NCBI RefSeq assembly: GCF_964340395.1
Contig: NC_135564.1
Span: 4,707,861-4,771,860 of the forward strand
Source: Glandiceps talaboti
Lineage: Eukaryota > Hemichordata > Enteropneusta > Spengelidae
DNA length: 64,000 nt
Reading direction: 5' to 3'
The notes under the pieces are model-generated. The model worked only from the letters and a program-made list of their open reading frames with translations, did no database searches and had not been told where the DNA came from. How positions within the stretch are numbered: the stretch's first letter is position 1; every line of letters starts with the position of its first letter. The translations under genes and the position numbers were made by a program. This document shows, piece by piece, positions 10,993-25,100 of the stretch.

Positions 10993-12928
10993 GTTGAAGG
11001 TTAGACGTAGAAGTGAAGTAGTATCTGGCTGAAAATGTACGACAGAAAGAAATAACTAGCGATTGTAGGGGTTTAAGTATTAAAGTAGACGTGAAAACGT
11101 GGTGCACAGTGCATTGAAAGGCCTACTGTATCTTTTCTATGTCTCACAATTTTGTGTTTCCGATTGAGTAATGAATGGTGCATGATATATAAATCAAGAT
11201 TATTTCAAGTTGACTATATTAAACCTGTTTCTCTATTATCTGTAGGTAGAAAATTTGAGATTTGTAGTAATTTTTCGGATGCAGAGGTGTTTGACTATGT
11301 GAAATAAAAAATCGCATCAAGGAAATATTAAAGGACGTAGGGATATTCTTCTATGTTATGACTGGACATAAAAGACATTTATTTATGTTCACACATATAA
11401 ATTGCATACAGGACAACAGTACAAATGCTATGCTTCGTGCAAGTAAACATATATATAGTTCTATTGTCATACCTAACTACAGGTATTATCATTTTAGTAA
11501 AATGCAAGTCACTAGGCTCAGTTGGTGAATAAAAAACCTCTATTCGACGCGTCAGTCTTACTCAGAATACCTTTCTCAGAAATCTGAAATGAAAAAATTA
11601 TAATGGAGTGTAAAGTTTAAATTTGCCGTGACGGCTTGAACTCTTAGCCTGTTGTAAGGATGCATTGGTCTCGTTAAGCGACAGTACCATTAGCTGCGAC
11701 CACACATCGTTTCTAACACCAAGGTGAACCCGGAAACCTGAAATCGGAAAATCTTCTGAATAACAAAAACAAGAGGTGTCAGTATAAAATGAGTGAACAG
11801 AGTAAGTACAGCCTGTATACAGCTCTGTGGCATACAAAACATCTTATACATACTCTAACCAATAACACAGAAAATGTCTTATCACCCCTTTACAACTTTC
11901 TTGTTTTGAGCAAACCCCCGTTTCAAAGGTGTCGCTAATTACTGACTGAATTCTTCGTATGTGTAACCACAGACAAGTCTGTGGTCTAGCTACTCATATA
12001 GCTATATTGCTAATTGATTGCCCGGATAATTCACGCCATAACTGTAAGTGAAATAATATTGCTCGGTAAAGATGTACTTGACCTAATATATGACGAATTC
12101 TGAAGCACAATCTGTTGTTAATATGGCATAAAGTAGCATTAGAACTGGGGACTTTTACTCAATATCCTGGTCACAGAAAATACAGACTCGATTGAAATGA
12201 GATTTAGAATACATATGCTGTACTTTGTGGATAGGTGTGCTCGCCAGGGAGTTGAGGAAGTTTAAAGGGTCGTTGTGCTGCCATTGATCCATGCCACCAG
12301 GAGTAATAATTGTGAGCGCCTTGAGCTCTCAGAAGGAAAGGCACATTATAAAATATGCATTATTATTATTATTATTATAATATATGTCTAGCACTGAATA
12401 GCATATACCAGTATAATGTAACTCATTCTAATTTGCATATTGTTACACGAAACTTACATACCATTTTCGAGGAATGCATTTCAATGAAATGATACAATGC
12501 ATAATAAAACGTTTAGCCCTGTGTGTCATAATTAGTATTAGAGGAACACATTTTGGCCACTATCCTTCTATCTTGAGAACTCAAACTATCATTTTCACAT
12601 TCTTGTCACCCACTCACCAGATCAGCATACCAACCAAATTTTATTACACTGTCAATCGTTTTATTTCTTCTGAAATATTTTTTGGGGTGGAAGTATAAAG
12701 GTTAATTTGTTCTGAATAACGTCCTAACTAGACACACACACACAGTCGGTTCAGTCAGTGAAGAACATTTGGTTTTACTGCAAGTCGAGCACCTACACAA
12801 TCGTACATACACACACTTTCTTGTCTATAGCACTACTGATTTTACTTTTAACAGAGTACTAGCACAGACAGTGAAGTCAAATGAGGTCACTGAAATGAAT
12901 AGCACTACAGTCAATCTGGAGATAAAAT
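10993..12928. other. Intergenic stretch left of LSM7
   Basis: No exon supported. It holds a SINE tail fragment (about 12229-12376) and AT-rich unique sequence. The LSM7 3' UTR probably ends near its right boundary. Confidence 0.5.
12229..12376 (+). mobile_element. SINE tail fragment
   Basis: Contains cagggagttgaggaag, aataattgtgagcgc and an (ATT)n tail, matching the 3' half of the full SINEs. It has agaaggaaaggcacatta where those have a different end. The same variant is at 17643-17768, so this is a related subfamily truncated at its 5' end. Confidence 0.75.
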
Positions 12929-12929
12929 A

Positions 12930-12935
12930 TTTATT
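12930..12935 (-). terminator. Candidate poly(A) signal of LSM7
   Basis: AATAAA on the minus strand, about 380 nt downstream of the LSM7 stop codon. Chosen by motif only; no closer canonical hexamer was noticed. Confidence 0.3.
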
Positions 12936-13312
12936 TGATATTTTTTTCTTCTAGATATGAAGTACAAAAACAAAGTTTTAAATATTACTATGATCTCAGT
13001 TGGACCAAAACCTGACTATGATTAACAAAACTATACTACACTTCATGTAGTGTGTCATCAATATCACTGCTTTTTATGTCAACAGCGCCCTCAGTGGCAT
13101 GATTGGGAACTTGTCAGGTGGTCAAACTCTTCAGTAAAGGTACTTATGACTAGCTTTGCATTTATAAAAAGAAAGTACCACAGAATAAAATGAATTTCTA
13201 AATCTTACAGGAAATATAACATCCTTGAAAAACACTACATCACCAGATATTCATGGCAGTAATGGGTACTATATAAATGAAACAGAAATTGAAAACATTG
13301 ATTGTTTATATT

Positions 13313-14872
13313 TCATCCTTCTTGCTGTACAAATGGGTTAGCAATGGGTTCCATACTGTCTGAAGGACAAATCAAAACTACTGAAGTACCACGACAAACC
13401 ACCAATCCTAAAAGTCTGGTTTCATCTGTCAGTTTGTATGGGTCATCTGGATCTGAAATCAATACAGTGAAAAATTAGCAATGACACTAGAAACTGTTGA
13501 CTTGGGTAGAGGTGTAACCCAGAGAGAGACTGTTGGCCATATGGAAAGCCAGATAGTCAAGTCTCTGGGCTATACTGTACAAGCCAGTATGTCAAGTCAG
13601 ATAGCCAAGTCTCTGGGCTATACTGTACAGGCCAGTATGTCAAGTCAGATAGCCAAGTCTCTGGGCTATACTGTACAAGCCAGTATGTCAAGTCAGATAG
13701 CCAAGTCTCTGGGCTATACTGACAAGCCAGTATGTCAAGTCAGATAGCCAAGTCTCTGGGCTATACTGTGAAGCCAGTATGTCAAGTCAGATAGCCAAGT
13801 CGCTGGCTAATACAGGTAAATTTAGTTTAACTGATGAGAATAATCTATATATTGGTATTTCTTACCTCTCATGTACTCTGTGGTTCCATCTATTACCAAA
13901 TTTAAAAGAGGATCAAATCCTTTCAAAATTCCACTTGCTGTTGACATTAAAAAAAAAAGAGATAAAAACTTGAGTTCAAAATATGTATATGTAGCAAAGC
14001 AATCATTTTGTTGACCATTGCAATTTTCAATCAATACTCAACATGGATTTTGTCATGGTTTCAAGAATTAAGATTAGAGCAAAATATTGTTACTTTGGAA
14101 TGGTAAAACAATTACAAGCTTTGATTAATCTACCACAGACCTTGATCACACAATGATTTAACTTATTTTGCATTAACGTCTTAAAAACTGAAAACACAAT
14201 TATCTCTCAGTTAGTGTTTTGATAACAATATTATCAACATTCATTGAAACACTGACTCTATATGCAATCTAGCAATATGTCCCATTTCCTGTTTTATAAA
14301 TTATTCCATGTGTTCTGCTTATAGACTAAGACTACTGCAGTGACAAAAAGATCATATCAGCATTTGAATTGTTTAAATTTGCAACCAGAGTAATGAAATC
14401 ATCTTGAATCGATTGTATAAGTGACTTTTTTCTATTACAACTGACTGTTTTACAAGTGACTTTTTTTCTATCACAAGTGACTGCTTTACAAGTGACTTTT
14501 TACCAGTGATTCTTGTTTATTACAAGGGATTCTTTTATTGTCAGTGACTTTTGTGACTCATTTTAACGTGTTTTGAACTAGTAGTTTTTATCACTTTTTA
14601 AGTTTCAGCACCTATCAAATTTTAGGATATATGGCACTTTACAAGTGTTACTATGACTATCATTATATGTACATACCTTCTCTGCCTCCCTGAAACTTAA
14701 CTCTGATTGGTTTGTCAATGTACTTGGTCAAATCTAGGATACTTTCCTTCTTCTTTTTTTCTTTGTCCTTCACATAAAATCATAAAATTAGAAACCAAAA
14801 TGTCAAATTTGTAAATTGATATATGTCATGAAACACTTATTTATTCAATAACTTTGGTCACTGTAGAGGCAA

Positions 14873-14944
<72 letters not shown>

Positions 14945-16235
14945 ATATAATTACTTAATACATACAAGGTACTTAGATTTGTGATGTGTGTGTTAGGTAA
15001 CAATAATCCTCACATACATGTACTTCACACTACAGACACACAAATGAACATGATACAATTTGAACCAGTGATTACGTGCACAAGGAGACATGCATATACT
15101 AGTGGTATTTGCACTCCATTGCAATACAGAGAACATTGCATACCTGTATGAGAATTATATACAAATGAGTGTGTGACATTAATTGACACTTGAAATAATG
15201 TCATCGCGCAGTACGATCTTGGAGAAATTTGTTTGTTTTGGATAAATAGCTATTGTGTTACTAAGGGGTATTTGTACTTATATAAATGCTGAAGAGGTGT
15301 CTTTCGCTACTGCCTACACTTTCAATCACTTCACCCATGAAAGTACAACCATAGCAAACACCACAACCATTGACTTGAGCACTCCTGCAAATGAACATGT
15401 ACCGTAACCATGGGTACACAACCACACATACACTCACAATGTCATGTGACTCTGTCAAAGTACATGTACTTATATTTGATAGCATTTCTTCTCCCAAATT
15501 TGTAGTAGTTTGAAGATCTTCAAATTGAATGCAACCAAACGTACAGCCATTTTATTGATTGCATCTCAGACAACTGTATTATATAGAGAATTTCTGTTGT
15601 CTTAATGACCTAAAGTTCCAACTAGAAATCCAGCCTAGAATTTGCTCTTACCATTCCTAGTAGTGGTAGGAGAATGGCAAACACAACAATCCTCAAATGA
15701 TGACTGAATTCTAGACTAAGTGCTAAGTGACACGTGTAATAATGAGATAAATAATACATTGTAAGATCGTCAGTATAATTCCTCCAAGGTAAGATCATGT
15801 TGTAAATATCATCAGTTTTATACTTTTTAACCTAATAATCCATTGGACTACAGTGTATATTATTCACACTAGTAGGCTTCTAATTTGCCTCCAGCTCTTC
15901 CTTCAAACTCACCACTTTCCCTTCACCCCAAAAATATATTCATTAAGTACTTGATCATCGATGCAGCGTCATTCACATCATAAGGACATAACAATGATCA
16001 AGACGATTTCTGCAAAGGGACCCGGAGATAATACAGTGCAACTTAGCTTTACCATGATCTAAGGGAAATGTACCATACCCCTTTCCAACTTTCATACGTT
16101 TTGGATTCAATCTCCACTTAAGGCTAAGTATCAACAAACGGGCCCTGTGGGTACGTAGGTACGATCGAAATAGCACATACACTGATGCAGAACACTCAGT
16201 CAGAGGTGTTTTTACATGTGTGAACTTACCGCCAT
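13313..16235 (-). CDS. LSM7: U6 snRNA-associated Sm-like protein LSm7
   Basis: Four exons on the minus strand: 16230-16235, 14677-14767, 13866-13937 and 13313-13452, giving 102 aa, close to the usual 103. The first exon codes only Met-Ala before a perfect donor (ATGGCG, then gtaagt). The Sm1 motif follows in residues about 15-60 (SILDL, VKFQGGRE, ASGILKGFDPLLNLV), then Sm2 with the hallmark CRGTSVVLI near residues 77-85. LSm7 is a ring subunit of LSm2-8, which binds the U6 3' end in the nucleus, and of LSm1-7, which acts in cytoplasmic mRNA decapping. The gene looks intact. It is head to head with SPPL2, with start codons 260 bp apart. Intron 3 holds a 48-bp minisatellite and intron 1 a (CA)n tract. 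Confidence 0.97.
13553..13812. repeat. 48-bp minisatellite in LSM7 intron 3
   Basis: About five and a half units. Each contains gtcaagtcagatagccaag, then tctctgggctatactg and gccagtat. Units are nearly identical apart from a short deletion in one. The core is shared with the 42-bp minisatellite at 29560-29890. Confidence 0.95.
14874..14940. repeat. (CA)n microsatellite in LSM7 intron 1
   Basis: Uninterrupted CA repeat of more than 30 units. Confidence 0.98.
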
Positions 16236-16495
16236 CTTGAGTCGTTTGTGGTACGAAATTACTCCCTAGTTTCTTCAATATTAATAAAATATTCCTAGGC
16301 CCCCTTCATATTCTTTAAATACCCATCGATTTTTTGAGGGTGTGAAATCATTTCATTGCAATAGTTATTATATGTTTCTCCATTTTGTATTTAACATTTA
16401 AGTTGGTTCTTATTCTCTATATGCACTAAAATTAGAAATACAGAACTATATTTATTGCCAAGTTAAAGGTCCTTACCCAGGAGGCTACAAACAAA
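16236..16495. promoter_or_regulatory. Candidate bidirectional promoter, LSM7 / SPPL2
   Basis: The 260 bp between the diverging start codons of LSM7 and SPPL2 must contain both 5' UTRs, unless upstream non-coding exons exist. The LSM7 start codon sits in cAAGATGGCGGt, a YY1-like element often found at the start of housekeeping genes. No TATA box is obvious on either side. Promoter activity is inferred from layout only. Confidence 0.5.
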
Positions 16496-19139
16496 ATGGC
16501 AGGACTTGTAATGAAACACTCTCTCCTGCTGGTGATTTTCTCCCTAACTCAGGTAATCGTAATAATTTTACAATTTAGTTGTGGGTATATCAAGAAGAGA
16601 TGCGGAGACTGTTCATCTGGTCGCTTTTAGAGCATAATTTTAGGTCGATCTATTTTTCTGGCACGCGAAACTACTAGTCGCACCAAGCATACGAACAGTG
16701 GCACTGCAGTGTAAATACGTTGATGATGCCAGAGGCCAACGAGATTATGGAGCAAGCTTTCATGATATTCGTTTGAACCAAAACATAAACGTGAATAATA
16801 CTACAAAAGCGAGCTCAATAGAATCACCGTGATCAGCAGTTCATGCAAATTCTTTCATTATAAATCGGTGTATTTCGCCTGAATAAGGAAGTGTTGATTG
16901 CCATTGTTTCACTGTTGATTGCTTTATTACATGTACATTTTATGATCGGTGGTGACAGCTTGCCATAAACCTATCACATGACTTCCATAATGTTCCTAGT
17001 ACGCAAGTAGTGCTAACCCATTTATTACGTGTTTAACCCGGATGTCAGTGTTTGCTTCTGTTTGCCCCTATCAACAAAGTACATGTAAACATGTGTCCAT
17101 CTGTTTTGTGTAGTGTTAATGATGCTGGTGTATGTCATGAAATATCAATTTTTGTTGTTTTTTTCTGCTAATCTTGATTTGGCATTGGTCTGATTTTCCA
17201 TTGACAGGTGACAGCAGATTATGGCTTGTTGAATGTTCAATATGGCGATAAAAACACAGATTTCTGTGTTATGTATAATCCAGAGTTTCAGGAAATACCA
17301 ACAACCCTTGAACAGATTGTAAGTATTTGTAGGAGGACATTGTAGTTTATAATTTGACAGACATAATTATTACCCCTGCACTAGCTGCAACTTGGACATT
17401 TTTTTTCATCAAATAACCAAAGACATATTCGCTAAATTTTGGTTACTTACTTTTTAAAAAGACATTGTATCTGTTACTCTATATTGTGTTCAACATTATC
17501 TGTAAGTGAAAGCTTTGGTTTGAGTCTGACAGTCACCATGATGTGAAAACTGTATTAGAGTTTATACATTCCCATTGTACTGGTAAGATCCTTTCTGTAG
17601 GGTCCATATATTTACACAATAGTCTTATTATTTGAATTATAAAGCCTTCCCAGGGAGTTGAGGAAGTGTAAAGGGCCATTGTGGTGCCGTTGATCCATGC
17701 CAGGGGTAATAATTGTGGGCGCCTTGACCTCTCAGAAGAAAAGGCACATTATAAAATAAAATTATTGCATGTCTGCATTCAAATGAGGGCGCAATCGTTA
17801 ATTGTACACGAAAGTGTGTAGTTGCAAACTTTACTGTCTCTTATAAACACATGTAATGATAACAAAACCCAGATACCGTGTGAGTTCTAGTGTGGGTACA
17901 TGTGAGTTTCTGTGTGGGTACTCAGGGATATTTGCACTTGTGCTTGCAGTGTTTTCTGGTGCACTTTCATGCGCTGTGCTTGTGAATGTATGGTCTCAGA
18001 GAAATGCTACAAGAGCTTGTGCAAATACCCAGAATACACCACACTTGCACTCACGTATCATGGGATTCTGTCATTATTTTATTGGAAGCCCCCCAAAAAA
18101 GCAAAATTAGAGAAAATTTATTGTTTTAAGCAAGTCTATTGTTAATTTTGCAAGTACTAATAGTAACACTTGTTTGTTTCTTGCCTTGTTCAGAAATACT
18201 ATCCTTATGTAGATTTACGTCCAGAAATCCTATGTGGCAGTGCTGAACATCCAGAGTTAATCAATCAGAAACTAGTGACAGTATCCAGAGGAAACTGCAC
18301 ATTTTATAACAAAGCTATAACAGTTCAAAACAATGTTGGAGAAGGAATTGTTGTAGCCAGCAAAAGTCTGGTAAGATTTTATCAATATATATGTATCCAG
18401 TACGTGTGTGAAATCAACATTGGTCCTTTGGTCCGAGACCAACATATTTCCGCAAGGACCAACTGTTTTGCAGAGTTACGGAAACTTTGGCAGTCCTTGT
18501 GACTCATTGAAATTTGAAGGTACTGAATAACATTCATTCAGTGATATCAATATATCCAAATTTTACCAACATGAATCTGACCTTGTGGTACCTGTTTTAG
18601 GCTTGCTTATTTACTTTTTTGTAAGTCAAACTGACCCATCACGAGTCAGAGCATTGTTCGATATCAAGTTTACAGTGACACAGTATACAAAATTTGCTAC
18701 AAGTTAGATAGAACACTTGTGGTTTGTTGAATTTCTCAATCTTTGTATTTGTTTTCTCACACTGTATGTATCACAAGGTAATATCAAGATAACAGTATAC
18801 ATTCATTATAGCAGAGAAAAAATCTTCTACATGTACATTTTTGTATATAACTAAATAACAGAGAAATTTTGAAATGTTGATTAGCTACAACAGGAATACA
18901 TTGTACAAAATGTCAGTAATATCTCATAGAATGCTGAATCTGCCAAAAAAACAAAGATTAATTATATCAACACTATCATTCACTACGTCATTCTGTTCTA
19001 ATTGACTTTTCAATTGATAACATTGCACTAGTGATAGTGGTCAAATATTTGTCAAATTTAATATATTTGTGCATGTTTAACTCCACGAGTGGTTTAATAC
19101 AAAACAAAACAAATCCTAAGCTTTTATGTGCAGCAACTC

Positions 19140-19184
<45 letters not shown>

Positions 19185-22100
19185 CTATAACCATTTAATT
19201 TATGCTTCTTTGTTGCAAATGTGAGTTACACTTTACATACAGAGTTTACCAGTGTTTTTGTTAAAGGCAGTTAGGAGGTAAAATCTACTGGGTTGAACAT
19301 TCCCCAATAACTTTACCTGGGTTCCCAAACCAAATTATAGTAGATTATATGGGAAACTATGCAACTTTTCCCTCTTCCTGTTACCAGGGTTCCCCAAACA
19401 TTCTTTACTAAATGGACAGAAATAAGAATTCTTTGTCCATGACATGTTTGATACATAAAATGTTGTATTAGATAAATTTATAGGTGACATTATGAACTAA
19501 ATAGACTGATTTGTGTCTCTCTCTTATCAGGTTGTTCCTAGTGCCAATGAAAGTGAATATAAAGATGTTCATATTCCAGTAGCTGTTATCACAGAGAAAG
19601 ATGCAGATACCATAAAGGTGAGATTTACAGTGTCCTACACCCCCCCCCCCTCCATCTTCATGAATTGTCCAGAAGATGAAAATCATAACTATGGTATTCC
19701 CCTCCCATTGATCATCAAATAAAATAGTCAAAGAGATGTGCTTTCTCCCTCCCCCTCCCATTGCTTTTAGAGTAGTCCAGAAGATGGAAGATTTCACAAT
19801 TCCATCTCCCCCTCCCCTTGCTTGTCAAATAGCATGATTTAGAGATGGACGTCCTTCCTGTATAATCTCCCCCCCCCCCACCCCCCTCACATACTTACAT
19901 GATTTCTTGTCAAAAAGCTAAAACTTCAAAGCTACATGGCTAATTTTCTGTTCAAATTTAGTGATGATGTTTCTAGGGTATAGACGAACAGCAGTTGATG
20001 AAATTGTTATAAAACTACTAATATACGTATTATTTCTGAGTTTTGGTAAGAAATTCAACCTTCGAAACAACTCAGCAGATCTACACACTAAAAGAAATAC
20101 CTTCTTTATAAAATAACTACTTGGATTTCAATTTCAGTTGTGCACAATGCCATGGGCTCTGTTTTTGTTTTCACAAGCTTACACTCTGATCTTAGTTTGT
20201 AAACAGTTATTGACAAATGAATTCAATAAAGTTGATCCTGTATTTGATATATGGTTGTTCATCTCTCCAGGCACTGAGTGACAATGTAGCAGCAGTTTTA
20301 TATGCACCAGAAGATACAACCAGAGTTGACTATAATCTTATATTAATCTGGTCAATGGCTGTTGGTACAGTTGTAGTTGGTTCATACTGGGCTGGTCTAA
20401 CAGCTCACAAACTGTAAGTCTTTCACTGTGTACTATGTTATGTATAGATGGGAATGATTCTTACTTAGCTTATGGTCAGAAAGGTATTTGTCTATTTGGA
20501 TTGATGATTTAGTGGTAAAGTATTTCTATAAGTGGTTTCCAACTTCTCCAACATACATTGCACTTATATATAATCTTCCATTTTCTCCCATATACAACTC
20601 ATGAAAAAACACCAGTGTGTTTGTTTGAATGAAGTGAGCCAAGGAAAGACTTCACACAGAGACAAAAATTAAGTAAAAACAGCAATACAACTGATGCAAA
20701 AACAACAAGGGGTGCCTCTGATGTAGGTTAAGGTGATGGTTTATCAGTTTGTATAAATCTGTGGAAGATATCATGTAACATTTGTACTTGATTATTATAA
20801 CATGTATCCTTGTATCAGTAAACAGAGTTATGTGGATCCTGACTCCTTTGGTGTTTATGCTTTGATGAGTTACCGACACTAATTATGTCTTTGTAGGAAA
20901 CTCTCATTCCTGCTTACCACAAGTAAACAAGCACACTGATGTTTTTTTCATGGGTTGTAGTTTACTCAGTCTTGTTTTTTACCAACAGAGACAAGAAAAA
21001 ACTAGCACGTCTGCGTCGTGGTTTAGAGGATGGCAAATCAGAAGACGACGATGATGATGATGAAGAACCTATTATGGATGTCAGTGCTGTTATGATATTA
21101 ATATTTGTTGTAATGATTATAACAATGTTATTATTGTTGTATTTCTTCTATGATTATATTGGTAAGTTTTCCACTTTAAATTATCTTTATATTCAGTCCA
21201 AATCTCACCATGGTCTAATCTTAGAAAAACATAGATAGTTGGAGTACTAGGACATGTCTGAGTAAAAATGCAATTTTATAGCAGTCAGTCTTAAATTGCC
21301 AATAGATCTCAAACTAAGCATGGGTGTACGACTTAAACTAACTTTGAAACTAAAAGTAAATCTCATCACTAGCTACAGTGCCAAAACTAATGACAGTCCA
21401 AGAGAAGCAGTGGATATCTACAGTAAACATATATATATATAATATGTCTAGTCTTCACATATCTTTGTTGTTGTTCTTTCTCTCTTCCTACACCATACAT
21501 GATACATGATACATGTTTGTGATTATTGCTTTGTTTGCTCTCTCCTACAGTATATGTGATCATAGTGTTATTCTGTGTAGCAGCTGCAGCAGGTATCCAT
21601 GCCTGTCTGACACCACTAGTTGAGAAGATACCTATTGGAATGTACAAGTAAGTAAATCATGGCTACAGTGTATACATTGGATGATTAGTATTGATTTATC
21701 TTACCAAAAACTAAACCACATGACACATGATACACACTGTGTGATTCTTGTTCCATCACTACAAACCACCAGTAATATATTTATAGGAGAGAGTGCCCTC
21801 ATTTTACAAATACGCATAGTTTTTGTGTAGTTCAATCACCAAGTGTGTTTTTATGAACATGGACAACAGTGGCTCATTACCATATTTCATTTAATACATA
21901 GATCAGAAAAAAAGAGCCATGAATTGATGGAATGGAACACGGTTTCAATAATTAATTATGCAATGTTTACCTGTACAATGAAATATCATTGTAATTCTGT
22001 TATAATACCCAGTTCATGCATACACTGTATTCATATAAACTCTTCTTGTGGAGTGCAAACTTTATCAATGAATCCAGTGTGCCCTCTAATGATAGCCAAA

Positions 22101-25100
22101 TTCAGTTTTTGTGAGTCAGAGGGAGAAAAACTGTGATTTCTTGTGAGTCACCACATAGTAAGAGATCGCGGAACACCAAATTTTAGTGCGTCACTAGAAA
22201 TTGTGTGCGTCAGTGGCACGTCAAATTGGCTTAGAGGGCACACTTAATGTAACTCTATTTTTTCTAGAATACCAAGTTCAAAATCATCATCTAAATGTCT
22301 ACAAGTGGAAGTTAGAAGTCTGCTATTAGCATTGTTATCGATTACTTTCTGTGCATTGTGGTTTGTGTATCGCCATCAAGACTGGGCATGGATTATGCAA
22401 GATATGATGGGAGTTGCTTTCAGTATTCATTTACTTAAAACAGTACGACTACCAAATTTTAAGGTCAGTGTTTAGTATTTCTAAACTGAACATTTTTGTG
22501 ATGTAATGATCTAGTGTAATCCCAATACTGTACATGCTACGATCATCTCCATGGACTACCAGATGGACTGTCATGTAGTATAGTCAAACGGTTACACTTA
22601 TAGAAACTAGACTAGTAATATTCAGATATTTACAAGTTGTGTCTGTTCATTTGACAATGCTCAGTCCAATATATTTGCCAGCACATTACAGTGATATAAC
22701 GCCCTCAACATGTAAATTACAATAACTTTTGTTTACATCTGTACTTCACGTCAGCTGACATGGTATATTTCATTACTTGACATTTTTCAGTATTATCAGT
22801 GATGTGTGTAGCGAATGTTCTGACTAGTAGGATTTCACTACATCATTGCCAAAATCTCTGTACTGACTAATATTTCAATATCTATTTTTTTCTCATTTCA
22901 GATATGTTTCATCTTGCTGTCTATTCTGTTTCTGTATGATATTTTCTTTGTCTTCATTACACCATATTTTACAAAGGTAAGCTTTCATCTCAAAACCTTT
23001 ATTCTTCTTAAGACAAATATTGGGATGTAGAAAGTGAGGAAGTTACAGGTTGCCATAGGTGATGGCTCCATAAAACAATCAGTGTGCAGTGGTGTATACG
23101 TGTAGATTTGTGGAGTGATACTAGTAATATAAATATTACAAATGTATGTAAGATAATGTCACTGTATAACATTGCACATAGTTTTAGTAATATGTTTAGG
23201 TTAATTTATTGATTACTGAGTGGTAAACATGAAATAATACAAGTTGCCAGAGACATTTGAATTGCACAACATAGCAAAGTGTATCGATACATATATGATG
23301 TGTAGTGTAGGGTGGTGTGGTGTGGTGTGGTGTGGCATGGCGTGGCATGGCATAGTGTAGTGTAGTGTAGTGTAGCGTAGTCAGCGATTTTTTTAGGCGG
23401 ACCACACAAATTTTACCTTGTCTGGTCCGTTGGACCAGTACCTAACTACATGTATGTTAAAAAGTCGTCTGAATATACAGATTCATAGGTAAGATTTAAT
23501 GTTTCACATTAGCGGGACCTGGGACCACTAATTCTTTCAGCAGGACCACTGGATTTTTTAAGGCACTGGTCCGGGGACCACTAGTTCACAAAACAATTTG
23601 TTCACCCCTGGTAATGTGGCGTAGTGTAGTGTAAATGTATGTAGTGTAATGATGTGTTCATCTGTTTTTTTTATCAGAGTGGTGAGAGTGTTATGGTACA
23701 AGTTGCTACAGGAGGTGGAGGTGCCAAAGAACAGGTAAGAGAATGATTGCACATTGTAAAGTTATATGAACAGTTTCCTGTTTAGCACTGCTGATGATTC
23801 AGTGTGTAGATTAATTAAGTAAACAGTAGAGTAATATGAAATATATGTTTAAACTGAAACTGATTGGTTAAAGCATATTGGCAAAATGTAAAATACTTCA
23901 GTCAAACAGTATGAATGGGTACCTCATAGGACATTGATTGTTAAATGAAGGATTTAATCCTATCTGCATATAGAGGCAGCACAGATTGTCCCATTGTATA
24001 TATCTGTGTCAGGGTATATAATTATGTGGCACTTTGAGCAATTGTGAGAAAGTGTTTTTTCAAATATACATTTATTATCATACATGTACACAGGGTATAC
24101 ACCCATACACAGTGTTTTTTGCTGAGGTGTTGGAACCCAGGTAACAGACAGGGGTAAATTTGGTAGAACTGGTATAGTTCCCATACATTGTAATATAATT
24201 TTGGTGGGGAACCCTGGTAAAATGACTGGGTAACCCAGGTAACAGACAGGGGTAAATTTGGTAAAACTGGTATAGTTCCCATACATTGTCATATAATTTT
24301 GGTAGGGAACCCCGGTAAAATGACTGGGGAACACAGGTATATTTTACCTACTTACCACCCTTAACAAAAACACTGGTAGAGAACCCTGGTCAAATGACAG
24401 GGGAACTCAGGTAAGTTGTACCTACATTCAAAATCACTGTATACAGCTGACTTGGTTCCCCATGTACATTGCAGCATTACTATATCCACTATGTGATGTC
24501 TCTACTTCTTTCAACAGATACCCATTGTTCTCAAAGTGCCAAGATTCTCAGTGTCACCATATAGTGTATGTGATGGTTTACAGTATTCTTTGTTAGGATT
24601 TGGAGATATTTTAGTTCCAGGTAAGACACTCCATGTGTTATATATGAGATAATACAAAGGCCAGGGTTTCAATTCTCTCATTATTGTTATCTTAGATCTA
24701 TCTAGAGCCACGAGATTACATAGGACCATTCTTTGATATTCAAGACCAACTTTTTTTTTGTACCAAGTAATTTTCATATCTAAATTTTTACCATTTTATC
24801 CAAACTAATTTTGTAGGATTTAGAGATGTTTTACTTCCAAGTGGAAACATCTATGTTCAGTTATGTAATAGATTTTAGTATAAGTTTGAAAATGATTTGA
24901 TATGATTTGATTTAGAGATATGATTTATGTATACATTAATTTTTCATGTATATAGACAGATATTGAATCACTGTCTATTGTTTTGATTCAACACAGGGTT
25001 ACTGGTAGCCTATGGTTGTCGATTTGATTTCAAAGTACAATCAGGGAAAGTCTACTACATAGCTACAGCTATTGGTAAGTTTCTTATAATCTCTAAAGAT

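Noticed and set aside
17856-18110. Short membrane-like frame (FALVLAVFSGALSCAVL)
   Set aside because: Falls entirely inside a hairpin MITE, and a similar peptide is read from the copy at 26669-26890.
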